Shown: in pieces, positions 1 to 8,952 of the stretch
Position numbering within the stretch: the stretch's first letter is position 1
Layout of the letters: every line of letters starts with the position of its first letter
Assembly (NCBI RefSeq): GCF_000485595.1
Contig: NW_014577252.1
Span: 288,912-309,636 of the forward strand
DNA: 20,725 nt
Source: Priapulus caudatus
Lineage: Eukaryota > Priapulida > Priapulimorpha > Priapulimorphida > Priapulidae
Reading direction: 5' to 3'
Made by a program: the position numbers and the translations under genes
Notes under the pieces: model-generated
Seen by the model: only the letters and a program-made list of their open reading frames with translations
Database searches by the model: none
What the model was told of the DNA's origin: nothing

Positions 1-788
1 AGGATGTATTTATAATGAACGAGTGGTGAGTCTCTGAGGAAATACTAATGACGAATGTTAGTTCTGTGCCATCTATATTTAATCTGGTCAGCGCACGGCT
101 TCTGCCAACGTCTACGTCCTAAACGAAAATTACACTGGGTGGTAACGGTACTAGTAAATGGATGCTGAGTTTAAATTCAGCCTCCATATACCATATGTCT
201 GGGATAGTTCAGCTAACGCAAAGCATTGCGTGATTGTTGCCCGATGTATAGGCAGTTTTCGTGCTAAAGTTGATAACATAAAGTGGCGGCTTTTATGCCA
301 CGGAGATTAGTCGTCAACCTATTGCATTTTAGAGAGCAATCAGATCTTCTGCTTCTAATAATTACCTCGAAGCTAAAATTTATTCTGTTGATAGGGTGAT
401 GAATGCGGTTGGAAAGTGCATTAACTGCAGAGGTTAAACTAATGAAGGCGTGTCGCAGCCACATGTTGAATGCATCATTCGGGCTGAAAACTCTCTGAGG
501 ACACAGCAGCTGGACAGCAAAACCAGTTACTGCGCGCGAAGCGTTGTGAATATTCATGGCCGCCCCATCTCTATGATTCGAACGCCCTTCTCTTTCCAGA
601 TCAGCGGCAAAATTAATTTTGCAGTTCATTCATGAACTTACGGGTAATAAGCTCGATCGTAGGTGGCGTTTGAATAATCTTCTTGCGTCATGCCCATATT
701 TAGAACCTATATATAGATTCGCGATTCTGAAATAATCGTGGCTATCGCGAATAGTGTGTGAGCGATGTAGTGGGTAGAATAGTAGTAC
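1..788. other. Unassigned DNA, no gene recognised
   Basis: Frames in both directions are short and overlap each other without motif content. One good polypyrimidine-AG (splice-acceptor-like) site ends at 599, followed by a weak GTAATA donor at 644. This is not enough to call an exon. Confidence 0.5.
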
Positions 789-868
789 TATCTACCTATC
801 TATCCATCTACCCATCCATTTATCTATCCATCCATCCATCCATCCATTAATTCATTTATTCATTCATC
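789..868. repeat. Degenerate ATCT/ATCC tetranucleotide microsatellite
   Basis: Runs of CTAT, CTAC, CATC and CATT units grade into each other, ending in an ATTC-rich part. It directly precedes the CACG-type microsatellite, so 789-1044 is one compound block. Confidence 0.9.
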
Positions 869-883
869 CACGCACCAAACCGA

Positions 884-985
884 CCACACACACGCACACG
901 CACGCACGCACGCACGCACGCATGCACGCACGCTCGCACGCATGCACGCACGCTCGCACGCACGTACGCACGCACACACACACAT
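884..985. repeat. CGCA/CA microsatellite with a 20-bp tandem duplication
   Basis: The tract starts with CA dinucleotides, becomes (CGCA)n and returns to (CA)n. Inside it, positions 921-940 and 941-960 are identical 20-mers carrying interruptions (CATG and CTCG). This shows a recent unit duplication rather than single-motif slippage. Confidence 0.93.
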
Positions 986-1004
986 ATATATCTATATACA
1001 TTCA

Positions 1005-1007
<3 letters not shown>

Positions 1008-1044
<37 letters not shown>
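1008..1044. repeat. (TA)n microsatellite
   Basis: An uninterrupted alternating TA run of about 18 units closes the compound block that begins at 789. Confidence 0.95.
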
Positions 1045-1047
<3 letters not shown>

Positions 1048-2353
1048 CTTTTCCTTATAGGGGCTAGCAGTTTGAAGAGTTGAGAAAGACATTATTATGT
1101 GATTTGCATGCACAGTATGCAAATGTGTGGCACGGCAAGTAGAGCAGCCGGCATGCTAAACATCATTCTCACCGGCCAGGTAAAAAAGCGAGCTATTTTG
1201 TGTGTGTGCTTGCATACGTACTATAGCCTATCTAGGTCTATAGTCTAACTAGCTTTTAATGATATGCCGGTACGTTTCGCTTGGCTAAGATTAAGTTAAA
1301 TTTAAATTCTCGTGCTGTGGCCGTCCCGCGCGGTATCGTGTTATTTTAAATCGTGGCGTCTTATTCTGTACGAGATACTATCTCGCTTCCCAGACTTCGC
1401 TGCAGGCGGTTTGCGCGTTTACTAGTCATTTTATAGCCGCCGTAATAAAACCGTGGTCACCTTCGACCATTGCCTTTTCGAAAAGCACCTACTTGTACAG
1501 CACACGCACGATGACATGTACGATTACGTCAGCGCAATGAATGCCGCACGAATGCATGTGCGATGAGACTTGTCAAATCTCTGGCCTTCACGTTAGTAGA
1601 GAAAGCGCACATGCAGTGAATGTTATTCACGTATAGCGGCATCACTACATATAGCGGGAAACACCGCGTGCACGCTGCTTGTGGGGAAGGCTCGCAATCA
1701 ATGGAATACTTTCAGACATGTGTAGCAGCGATGAGCAGATTTTTGCGTGGAACGTACGTATCTCAGTCCACCACGAGAAAATACCGCGCTCCGCGAATAG
1801 GATTTAGAATATCCAACACGGAACCCGCGGTTGCTGTAAATAGATCACTAATTGGAAGATGTAGTAGTTAGCAACGCTCGGCTGTACTTGAGGGTCAGGG
1901 ATAAGCCGTTTGGCGATACAACTTCTTAGGTCATGTTTCTATATTTTACTGGCGCTAGCCGCTGCTTGGTACGTGTGCATGGCATTACTATCAAACGAAA
2001 ATGCTCTTGGAATTTGTTACGTCCCTATAATATTTTCGGTATTTCCCCCACCTGTTGTTATAGAAGGCTACTCGTTAATGTTGCATGTGAGCAGACGCAT
2101 CATACTTAATAGCACCACAGAAAAATTATAATTCAGACGCTAACTCCGACCCACATTTCCAACTGCTGCGTAACGACTGCGCAACATCGTATAAGTGCAG
2201 TGTGTGCATTTCTATGGCGTACTGCATTCCATAATCTCACACGTAACAAAATATAACATTTTCTGATGGTTTAGTACTGGTTATGATAAGTCCAAAAATC
2301 AATTTTTAACGCTCGGATGGTCAAGAATGTATGATTCCCGTTCCGAGCATCTA
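1045..2353. other. Unassigned DNA, no gene recognised
   Basis: A mixed-composition stretch with CpG dinucleotides. Two short + frames (around 1620-1871 and 1910-2131) have no recognisable motif and no convincing splice boundaries. I see no RNA gene or transposon end. Confidence 0.5.
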
Positions 2354-2424
<71 letters not shown>

Positions 2425-2431
2425 CGAGAGA

Positions 2432-2509
<78 letters not shown>

Positions 2510-2564
2510 GTCTCATCATCAAGCTTCACCACAACAACCATATATATATATATATATATATATA
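2354..2564. repeat. Compound (TA)n-(GA)n-(TA)n microsatellite
   Basis: A TA run (2354-2376) is followed by a GA tract of about 125 nt (2380-2505) with a few CGA and GAA interruptions. After a short unique spacer with CATCATCAAGCTT, a second TA run spans 2541-2564. The Ser/Leu-repeat frames on the opposite strand are products of this repeat, not genes. Confidence 0.95.
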
Positions 2565-3880
2565 GTTAAGATTAGATATGAAATGCCTATTATGTACTCG
2601 TGGATTTACTCAGTTTGGATGTTTCTCAGGGAAGCTCGATATATACATTGTTGTCGTTCTGTCTGACAAAGTGAAGGCGGACTTCTCATCAATTGATGAG
2701 TTTGGCGATTTCCGGCTCTGGTAATGTAGTACAATGTCATGTATATCTCGCTACGTTGACAACTGGTTTTCTTCTGAGAGATTGACTTTCCTTGTTACTT
2801 TCACCATAGACGTACGGTTCTTGCAAACACTTCCGTACTGTCAAATCAAAAGCACGGCCTCGTCAATAGCGACATGTTGCACGTGCCAGCAAATAAATAG
2901 ATTTCAAAAGAAAGTGAAAAAAAAGTTCATAGTAGAATATAACTGTAATAGCTATGTAGGTACGTTGTCCTCCGGTACAGTAAACAGTTTCAGCGATGAT
3001 TTTTTGTTGAAAATCTGTTAGTGCTAGATTACAACATAGCTTCATTAATTGCGTATGTCTAGATAATATGTCTTTTCATCTTCGATATGTACAGTAGCTA
3101 TAGCTAATGCTAAAACAGTGACTATATCCGATAATGAAGTAGTAGTATATATAGCAAGTAATTGGAGCTTGTCCGTGAATGGTACTATCCTTTGTTCCTG
3201 GTGTTCGTGCGTACTACATGCACTCGACATCGCCTTTTGCAATGGGGCTGCCCTCATTTGCTTTAGCGGGAATTGCAAAAGCACACAGTTTAAGCAAATC
3301 GCATTGATCTAGGATTCCTGCCATTGTATTGTTTTTCTTAAAACGTCACGCAAATATTTGCTAAACATAGGCTTTGTCTGTTGGTTACTTCCTTGTGTAC
3401 GTTCTGCTCTGTGCAGCTACGCGGGGCGGAATGCAAATTGGACAGGCAGTAAGTAGAAAATGCAAATGCACAATTATGTAAATCTAGAGCAACACGGTAG
3501 CCTATGTCGATTTGTTTCCAGTAGTCTCCTGGAAGTTTATATGATGATTAATTTGGATTGGTAATATAAATATATGCGGATCCGGACTTTTCACAGGACT
3601 ATCATTATTGGCGTTCATTGAAAATTCAATATAAATTTTTTTTTCGTGATATGTGTGATATCACTGCATCATTGAGTGCGGCTGCATGTGCCTGCTCCCG
3701 TTCCGACCGTTAGTATTGATCATGGTGGTACACAAGGAGAAACTGCTGCCTGCGAGTTTGCCCGATTTCAAAATGCTTGTAGAGCTCACAAGACGTGGAA
3801 TTATTGTGAGATGTCTTCATAAGATGTTTAGATCCTGTCGCCTGCTTCCTCGAGATCCATTAAGGCCTCTCTGTTGGACA
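2565..3880. other. Unassigned DNA, no gene recognised
   Basis: AT-rich intergenic or intronic DNA. The frames are short and AT-driven. The one point of note is the possible microexon at 3417-3448, listed separately. Confidence 0.5.
3417..3448 (+). other. Possible 32-nt microexon
   Basis: A long pyrimidine-rich run ends in the acceptor CTGTGCAG at 3409-3416. Thirty-two nucleotides later the sequence GGCA|GTAAGT gives a consensus donor starting at 3449. The interval is open in two frames. No downstream or upstream coding exon in the window supports it, and a good acceptor near a good donor can occur by chance in 20 kb. Treat it as a splice-site pair to test, not an established exon. Confidence 0.15.
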
Positions 3881-3885
3881 CTCTC

Positions 3886-4118
3886 TCTTCCTTTCTCGCG
3901 CTCGAGTTCTCTCCTCGTCTATCTTTCTCTCACCCGCGCTCTCCACCCCTCTCGTCTCTTTCTCGGGCGTGGGCCCACAGCACCTCGCTCTCTCAATCGC
4001 GATATCTCACTGTTTCCTCCACCTCTCTCTTTTATTATATATATATATATATATTCCTCTCTGTTTCTCTCACTCTTTTTTCCTTTCCCCTCGATCTCGC
4101 TCTCTTTCTCTCTCTCTA
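3886..4118. repeat. Pyrimidine-rich (CT)n tract with an internal (TA)n run
   Basis: CT-rich, loosely repeated CTCT, CTTT and CTCG units surround a pure TA run at 4036-4054. Two overlapping + frames here (Leu/Ser/Pro-rich) are low-complexity by-products. The TA-next-to-CT arrangement recurs at 18952-19078 and, in GA orientation, at 2354-2505. Confidence 0.9.
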
Positions 4119-5160
4119 ATTATGTAGGTGCGCGCCTTGCAGGACTATCAAATATATTGACAGCATTATCTAGATGAGATCTATTTCACATAGCATCACG
4201 TCAATACTATTGAAGAGACGAAGACGCTTTAGAGCCCAAGCTATATTATCAGATAGCGTAGCTGCTTACTATTCAGAATACTCCTGGAACTGAACTTGAG
4301 CGAATCGTTGCTGCGACAACCATTCATGTAACCTGGTTTTGAGGGGTAAATGACTCATTGCTTTACCGCGTGAAAAGAATCGTAACGAATTCGCTGAATC
4401 CAAACTTCTTTGTGCCACTTTATGAGTCATAAACCATGAAATCGTAAAGTGTATTCTCATTTCCATTTAAATGACATGGCATTGCGCTGCTACCTTGGTC
4501 AACTAATATATATAGCGCTCGTCGGGCAAACATCAATGCACCTAGTGGGGTCGTAATCGGGATCGTATCTCTAAATCCAAATTACGTTTACGTCTTACAA
4601 CACGTTCTAGAGTAATATTGCCCTTTTAATTACCCTCGAATTAAGAGGTATCAGCAATTGTTTTAAAAAAAGACGATTCCTACATTATATTGCTCTTTGC
4701 TTTACTATAGAAAATGTCTACGTGCCTCTGTCGCTCATTTCTGCCAGTGGATTGAAGGATCGCCACACTTGCGTCATCGTTTCGGTATACATAAAAATTA
4801 ACGCCTGTCGTTGACGTCCGCCTGCGGAAGTCACGCAGTTTGATGAAACAGGATTAAGTACATTATGGCCTGAGACCATCATTTCCTTCACACTGTGCGG
4901 CGTACCAGTATGCAGGAATTATTGACAACGCTTATAACCATGCAGGCACTACATCCCTCGGTATAACATGTGAATGACCGACTTGCTGTTGCTATTTCTA
5001 GACTGGGGCGATGGATTCTGTTATGTGTTATTGAAACTCGCGGTTATTATGGTCGACAAACTGACGTCATAAACGTCAGCGTTACGTAATATTGGCCAGT
5101 GCCCTCAGCGGAGCATTGGTTATTTACATCGACAAATCGAGTAACCCACATTGTGTTTGC

Positions 5161-5161
<1 letters not shown>
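4119..5161. other. Unassigned DNA, no gene recognised
   Basis: No frame with protein-like composition, no matched splice pair and no transposon end was seen. It is AT-rich with scattered CpG. Confidence 0.5.

Positions 5162-5225
<64 letters not shown>
5162..5225. repeat. (TA)n microsatellite, the longest pure one in the window
   Basis: About 32 TA units with a single G interruption near 5213. The Tyr/Ile-repeat frames on both strands are repeat products. Confidence 0.96.
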
Positions 5226-5472
5226 CCCATCTCGTTTTTCCGATGAATCCATATATTATCAATGATATTATTTGTATTCTAAAGCAGTTGCTGATTCGAT
5301 ATCACCACGAGAGTGATGCTTCGTATTCTAAAAGCTGCGGGCCCAAATGTGTGCGAAGAATAACAGCAGGACTGGCCAAATTGTGTTTGACTGCTACGGA
5401 TTGGCACTGATTGCATGAACCGACAGCATATTGATTAACAGCTCTGCGTGTGTAGGGTAGAGTGCGTCAGCT

Positions 5473-5498
5473 CTCCTCCTCCTCCTCCTCCTCCTCCT
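5473..5498. repeat. (CTC)n trinucleotide repeat
   Basis: A short run of CTC units lies about 75 bp upstream of the TATA box at 5575. Pyrimidine tracts of this kind are common just upstream of arthropod promoters, but the repeat itself is ordinary. Confidence 0.85.
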
Positions 5499-5574
5499 GC
5501 TCATCCGCCGCCTCCATCTCCTCATTCGTCATCTCCTGATCATTCTTCTCCTGCGTTGTTATTCGGGACAATTC

Positions 5575-5610
5575 TATAAATCGGATTCTCGCCGACGCAG
5601 CTTCAGCAAG
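5575..5610 (+). promoter_or_regulatory. Core promoter: TATA box plus initiator
   Basis: TATAAA lies at 5575-5580. An arthropod-type initiator-like TTCAGCA lies at 5602-5608, with its A at 5605. The first T of the TATA box therefore sits at -30 relative to that A, the canonical spacing. Downstream DNA becomes CpG-rich and leader-like. The spacing is seen in the sequence; the start of transcription at 5605 is inferred. Confidence 0.5.
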
Positions 5611-5904
5611 TTTCAACGCGCGGAAGAAAGAAAAACATAGTCGGTCGGTGGCACGCGGAGCGTCGGCGAGCAGTCACCCAGTCCCGACCCACGGCCGAGT
5701 AATTACGACCAGTGGCTAATTACGACTGGAGGCTAATTGCAGTGCCCCGCATCAGCAGAAGTCGAAACGAAAAGGCTGCCAGTGTGCAAAAGTTCTCCGG
5801 CGAGAGTGATATATTCGTATTTGAAATTGCATGTCTCTCGCTCGCTCTCGGTCTGAGTGCGAGCGGCTGTACGGTCATAGCGGCGCGCTGGCTGTGCCGC
5901 CATT
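5605..5904 (+). other. Probable 5' leader (untranslated) exon
   Basis: Starting at the predicted initiator, about 300 nt of CpG-rich sequence ends in ATT|GTGAGTGAG, a good 5' splice site with GT at 5905. A frame open from 5712 lacks an ATG in its open part, so the exon is best read as untranslated. A matching acceptor (pyrimidines then TTGCAG) ends at 6026, giving an intron of 122 nt, a usual small-intron size in insects. The pairing is inferred from pattern only. Confidence 0.35.
5700..5740 (+). promoter_or_regulatory. Three 17-bp-spaced TAATTA-type homeodomain sites
   Basis: TAATTACGAC begins at 5700 and again at 5717, and TAATTGCAG begins at 5734, so the period is exactly 17 bp twice over. 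The first two units are near-identical 17-mers of the form TAATTACGAC followed by a short G-rich tail. TAATTA and TAATTG are core homeodomain-binding sequences. The array lies inside the predicted leader exon, so it would act as a downstream promoter element or enhancer, if it acts at all. Confidence 0.45.
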
Positions 5905-6026
5905 GTGAGTGAGAGAGACCTTGGCGTGTCTGACCATCGCGTTAAACTCTTGCGCTATAACGCGAGACGTCGTCGGGGGTGCGTCGGATTAAATGGGCAG
6001 CGCCATCATCCAGCCTACTCTTGCAG

Positions 6027-6115
6027 ATGACTTACATAGAAGCTATGAATTTCGGTGAAAGGATTGCGCGGCGGAAAAGCTGATGTACTCGCTTTTTACG
6101 GTGTCAGTGAAATGA
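6027..6115 (+). other. Two chained upstream ORFs before first exon A
   Basis: uORF1 runs from ATG 6027 to TGA 6081-6083 and encodes an 18-residue peptide starting MTYIEAMNF. uORF2 begins at ATG 6083 (overlapping uORF1's stop as TGATG) and ends at TGA 6113-6115. That stop overlaps the main ATG at 6112 as ATGA. Such stop-start overlaps are typical of leaders tuned by reinitiation. ATG 6027 lies immediately after the acceptor at 6026. Function is inferred. Confidence 0.35.
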
Positions 6116-6176
6116 AAAGCAACTCCTCCGAGCTGAAGGCAGGCAGCCTAAGAAAGACTTTCGCCGCGCATGTACA
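6112..6176 (+). CDS. Candidate alternative first coding exon A (partial CDS)
   Basis: An in-frame TGA at 6046 precedes this frame, and the ATG at 6112 (G at -3) is the first start after it. The frame begins MKSNSSELK and ends RKTFAAHV, making 21 complete codons plus two nucleotides. It runs into ACA|GTGAGC, a moderate donor with GT at 6177. A stronger donor, GAG|GTGAGC, lies nine nucleotides further on (GT 6186), but using it would bring an in-frame TGA into this frame. The peptide is Ser/Lys-rich with no signal peptide or membrane segment. Its exit phase equals that of exons B, C and D, which suggests alternative N-termini of one protein. The protein is not recognised. A separate short frame from ATG 6170 (starting MYSERG) is the main alternative. 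Confidence 0.35.
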
Positions 6177-6523
6177 GTGAGCGAGGTGAGCTCGTGGTGG
6201 ACAAGTTGGCATGTGATCAGGCGCTAAGATCATTTATAATTTTTGTCAAGATTTATGTCATTGAAGCAGGGCGCTTTCGCTTCTGTGCGCTCGAACAACT
6301 CGAAACAGAACATAGTGATTGTAAGCATTTGGCAGAAACTGCCCTGCTAACAACGTAGATCAGGTCAACATTCGCTCGTATTACGGCCAGTTTTGTTTGA
6401 GCAAAGCATACGACGTACGTGCTGGTTGTAATCTCCTGCGACCACGAGCATACATGAGCCAGCCAGGAGTTCAGCGATGTTCAAGCAATCAAGTCTGCGA
6501 GTAAATTCACTCCGCGGGATAAC

Positions 6524-6615
6524 TGCGACTAACTTGCGACTATAGCCGGCTTCGCGGCGAGCTACCGTGACGGACGCTCATTTGCATGCGTAATTGCATT
6601 GTCAATTACGACTGA
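6524..6615 (+). promoter_or_regulatory. Cluster of repeated GCGACTA, octamer and TAATT/CAATTA motifs
   Basis: AACTGCGACT and AACTTGCGACT occur back to back at 6521-6541. They are followed by ATTTGCAT (a POU-type octamer core) at 6580-6587, TAATTGCAT at 6591-6599 and CAATTACGACTG at 6603-6614. The 11-mer AATTACGACTG is shared exactly with 5718-5728 in the leader exon. The dense reuse of homeodomain/POU core sites between exons A and B looks like a proximal enhancer or second promoter. No TATA box with matching initiator was found for exon B. Confidence 0.35.
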
Positions 6616-6946
6616 TAGTGACAACAAGTAGCCGATGGAGTTGTGATTGAAGCCGCAGTCGAGCTGTAAATCAGATCGCCGTCCCATCGATTTGCCGTCG
6701 TTGCCAGGGCTCGGGTGTGATTCATCGCTGATTGCTGAGCGCCAATTTCTAAGATCTATTTGTGAATATTCTTCGCGGCGGCGGCCTGCGCGGCAAGGCA
6801 GGCGATATATGCTCCAAGGCAGCAGTGTGGGGCTCGGACATGCGCGCGAGCGTGTGCGTGTGTGTATGCGATTGATCTGAACGGTGAGGCCGTACCAAAG
6901 CTCCGCCACCGAGGAGAAGGCAGAGAAAGAGGACGGCGTTTGTGGC

Positions 6947-7015
6947 ATGTTAGCACATGGCAGCATTGCGCAGAATTTACTAAAAACTTATCGTAGCCAT
7001 CGTCTTCAGCCATGA
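6947..7015 (+). other. Upstream ORF overlapping the start of exon B
   Basis: ATG 6947 opens a 22-residue frame (starting MLAHGSIAQN) whose TGA at 7013-7015 overlaps the main ATG at 7012 as ATGA. This is the same arrangement as before exons A and D. Confidence 0.3.
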
Positions 7016-7145
7016 TTAGCTCAGTGTCCTTGTTTGATACGCCGTTGAGTCAGCATGCAGCAAGAATGTCTGCCAGGAAGCCACCAAAGCGATGGAAGTC
7101 TTGCGTGTCCTTCCGCAATTTCGGAAGACAGTCACGATTGTTCAA
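7012..7145 (+). CDS. Candidate alternative first coding exon B (partial CDS)
   Basis: This is the strongest exon call. ATG 7012 sits in a GCCATGA context, with an in-frame TAG only 18 nt upstream (6994-6996), so the start is well defined. The frame stays open for 44 codons plus two nucleotides and ends at CAA|GTAAGT (GT at 7146), a near-perfect 5' splice site. The peptide begins MISSVSLFDTPLSQHAAR, then turns basic with a KPPKRWK cluster (about residues 23-29), and ends near NFGRQSRLFK. It has no signal peptide or hydrophobic segment. The (S/T)-rich start and basic centre resemble a regulatory N-terminus of a cytoplasmic or nuclear protein, but I recognise no family. A second open frame from ATG 7055 exits in a different phase and is less likely. 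Confidence 0.5.
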
Positions 7146-7241
7146 GTAAGTCCATATTCATGACTCATATAAAGAGAATATTATGATGATATAAACTTAT
7201 AAACACGGTCTGGAGATTCTTGCTAGTACGTATATGGCCCA

Positions 7242-7317
7242 ATGTGTGTGTATGCGTGCGTTCGTGCGTGCGTGCGTGCGTGCGTGCGTGTGTGCGTGCG
7301 TGCGTGCGTGCGTGCGC

Positions 7318-7369
<52 letters not shown>

Positions 7370-7402
7370 TTGTTTGTGTGTGTGTGTGTGTGCGCGCGCG
7401 TG
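7242..7402. repeat. Compound (TGCG)n-(CG)n-(TG)n microsatellite
   Basis: GT units pass into (TGCG)n, then a pure CG run of about 18 nt near 7314-7332, then (TG)n, a short AT-rich break, and again (TG)n and (CG)n. All alternate purine and pyrimidine, so the block has strong Z-DNA-forming potential. It starts about 100 bp inside the intron after exon B. Several overlapping frames on both strands (Cys/Val/Arg or Thr/His repeats) are artefacts of the repeat. Confidence 0.95.
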
Positions 7403-7665
7403 CATTTTGTATTATTGTGTTGCATAGTAGATCGTACAATCTATCGAAGATAACACCCTTACATCAATGAGACAGGCAACCGTCATACTTCCGTACGTTT
7501 TCTAACCGTCATACAATTTTAAACTTGTACATAACCTGTGCTCAGCCACACCTCCTGAAGCCTGACAAAAATAAACACAATCGAGCTAATGAGTAGGTAA
7601 TCGAAGGGTTGTTGGGGGGGCTACTATACAAATATATTGTGTATATCGTTATGTGTCGTATAAAC

Positions 7666-7748
7666 TTAATAATAATTATTATTATAATAATAAATAATAT
7701 AATAAGAAGAAGAAGAAGAAGAAGAAGAAGATGAAGAAGAAGAAGAAT
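7666..7748. repeat. AAT-rich tract followed by (GAA)n repeat
   Basis: ATAATAATT-type units run to about 7704 and are followed by (GAA)n from about 7705 to 7747 with a single GAT interruption. GAA runs can form triplex DNA, but at this length (about 14 units) it is an ordinary microsatellite. Confidence 0.9.
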
Positions 7749-8580
7749 GAAAGTTAATAAGAATATCATAAGAAGTGATATAATAATAAAAAAAGTTGAG
7801 ATCATATGTAATCGTGGCGATATTTGCATGATCAAAGGATGAGATAAAATTAGCCAACCTGAGAACAGTCGAGAACTAGTTTCTGAGTGCTGCTGTGCAA
7901 GCTGTAGGCGTTCCATGTTTTTGTTCTGCTAGTTTTTTTTATAGTCTTTTATTATTTAAAATGAAACCTACCGTGTTTAAGCATTTCATCCATTCTACGC
8001 CCGAAGGAATATGCAAATTTAACGTATATTATTTAGGTTAGCCCCTATATTGGTAGTATGGCACTATGTTAATGATGAACGATAACTGTACTCGTTTTAA
8101 ACTTTCTTTTTGTACCGATTTGGATATTCTCACTGAAATGTAGTTAGCTTTTATGATGTCAGCCAAATCTTGCGCCCGTTGGCATTCAGTCTAGTATATG
8201 TCGGGCCACAGATATAATATGATACTAGCTCTGATATGTACAGTGTATATGTCACATGCTGTACGTTTGGCAACCATTTTCTCATTTGATGAAAAGCCGC
8301 ATGAATCCACGCGATGACACATCTAAAAAAGAACATGCGGCGTATTTAATGTGCTTTAAAGCAGCATATACGTATTTCTGGCTTTGCTAAGCGATTTGTT
8401 TGTGCCTGCATGTACACGGTGCTTGACATAATATTATTGGCTACATTGTGATATAGCGACAGATTAAAAAATGTGGAACCTCGGTAATTTCTGCGTAGCA
8501 CAGCTATAAAAGGTGCCACACGCCACAAGATATATCATCAAGGTGCAATACTGCGAGACAATTTTAATGAGGGTTAGTAA
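7749..8580. other. Unassigned DNA, no gene recognised
   Basis: AT-rich, intron-like DNA. Only short frames on the minus strand with no motifs. No donor and acceptor pair was found. Confidence 0.5.
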
Positions 8581-8952
8581 ATGCACGTATTATTTCTCAC
8601 TTTGGCTTGCGCCGTTGCCGCCTTTAGTTTACTTCACAGCTATATCAATCAGAAGGTTACGTGTATACGCCCAGAACCTGTATGTTCAGTTCACAAACCC
8701 CATCACCACCTTCATGCGCGGGCAATTGCTGTGCATATTTATAACATTGGGTGACAGTTGAACAAGGTTCACCATTTGTAATGCACATATTTATTATATT
8801 TCACGGCTATATCAATCGTAAGGTTACGGGTATACGCCAAGAACCTGTATCTTTAGGTCACAAGCCCCATCGCTGCCTTCACACATGGGCAATTGCTCCA
8901 CGTATTTATAACTTGGGGAGGCAGTGGGGGGCAAGGTTCGTCGTCATGCTGA
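8581..8952 (+). repeat. Diverged tandem duplication, two copies of about 170-200 bp
   Basis: Copy 1 (about 8581-8780) and copy 2 (about 8781-8952) share long near-matches in the same order: ATGCAC, CTATATCAATC, AAGGTTACG, TATACGCC, AGAACCTGTAT, GGGCAATTGCT, ATTTATAAC and CAAGGTTC. Offsets run from 200 at the start to 167-169 in the core, so copy 2 lacks about 30 bp near 8601-8630. The similar stretches are read in different frames in the two copies, which argues against coding. The source may be an old transposon or satellite unit. Confidence 0.8.

Noticed and set aside
570-590. tRNA B-box-like GTTCGAATC on the minus strand
   Set aside because: No complementary T-arm stem, acceptor stem or A box at the required distance.
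600-643. Possible 44-nt exon after the acceptor TTTCCAG
   Set aside because: The acceptor is good but the donor GTAATA is weak, and no partner exon is nearby.
3686-4177. Longest open frame in the window (163 codons, +)
   Set aside because: Most of it translates CT-rich and TA-repeat DNA; Leu/Ser/Pro/Tyr-Ile low complexity, no domain and no splice support.
7165-7470. Several overlapping frames of 60-86 codons on both strands
   Set aside because: They are translations of the TG/CG microsatellite (Cys-Val-Arg and Thr-His repeats) and are open only because the repeat lacks stops.
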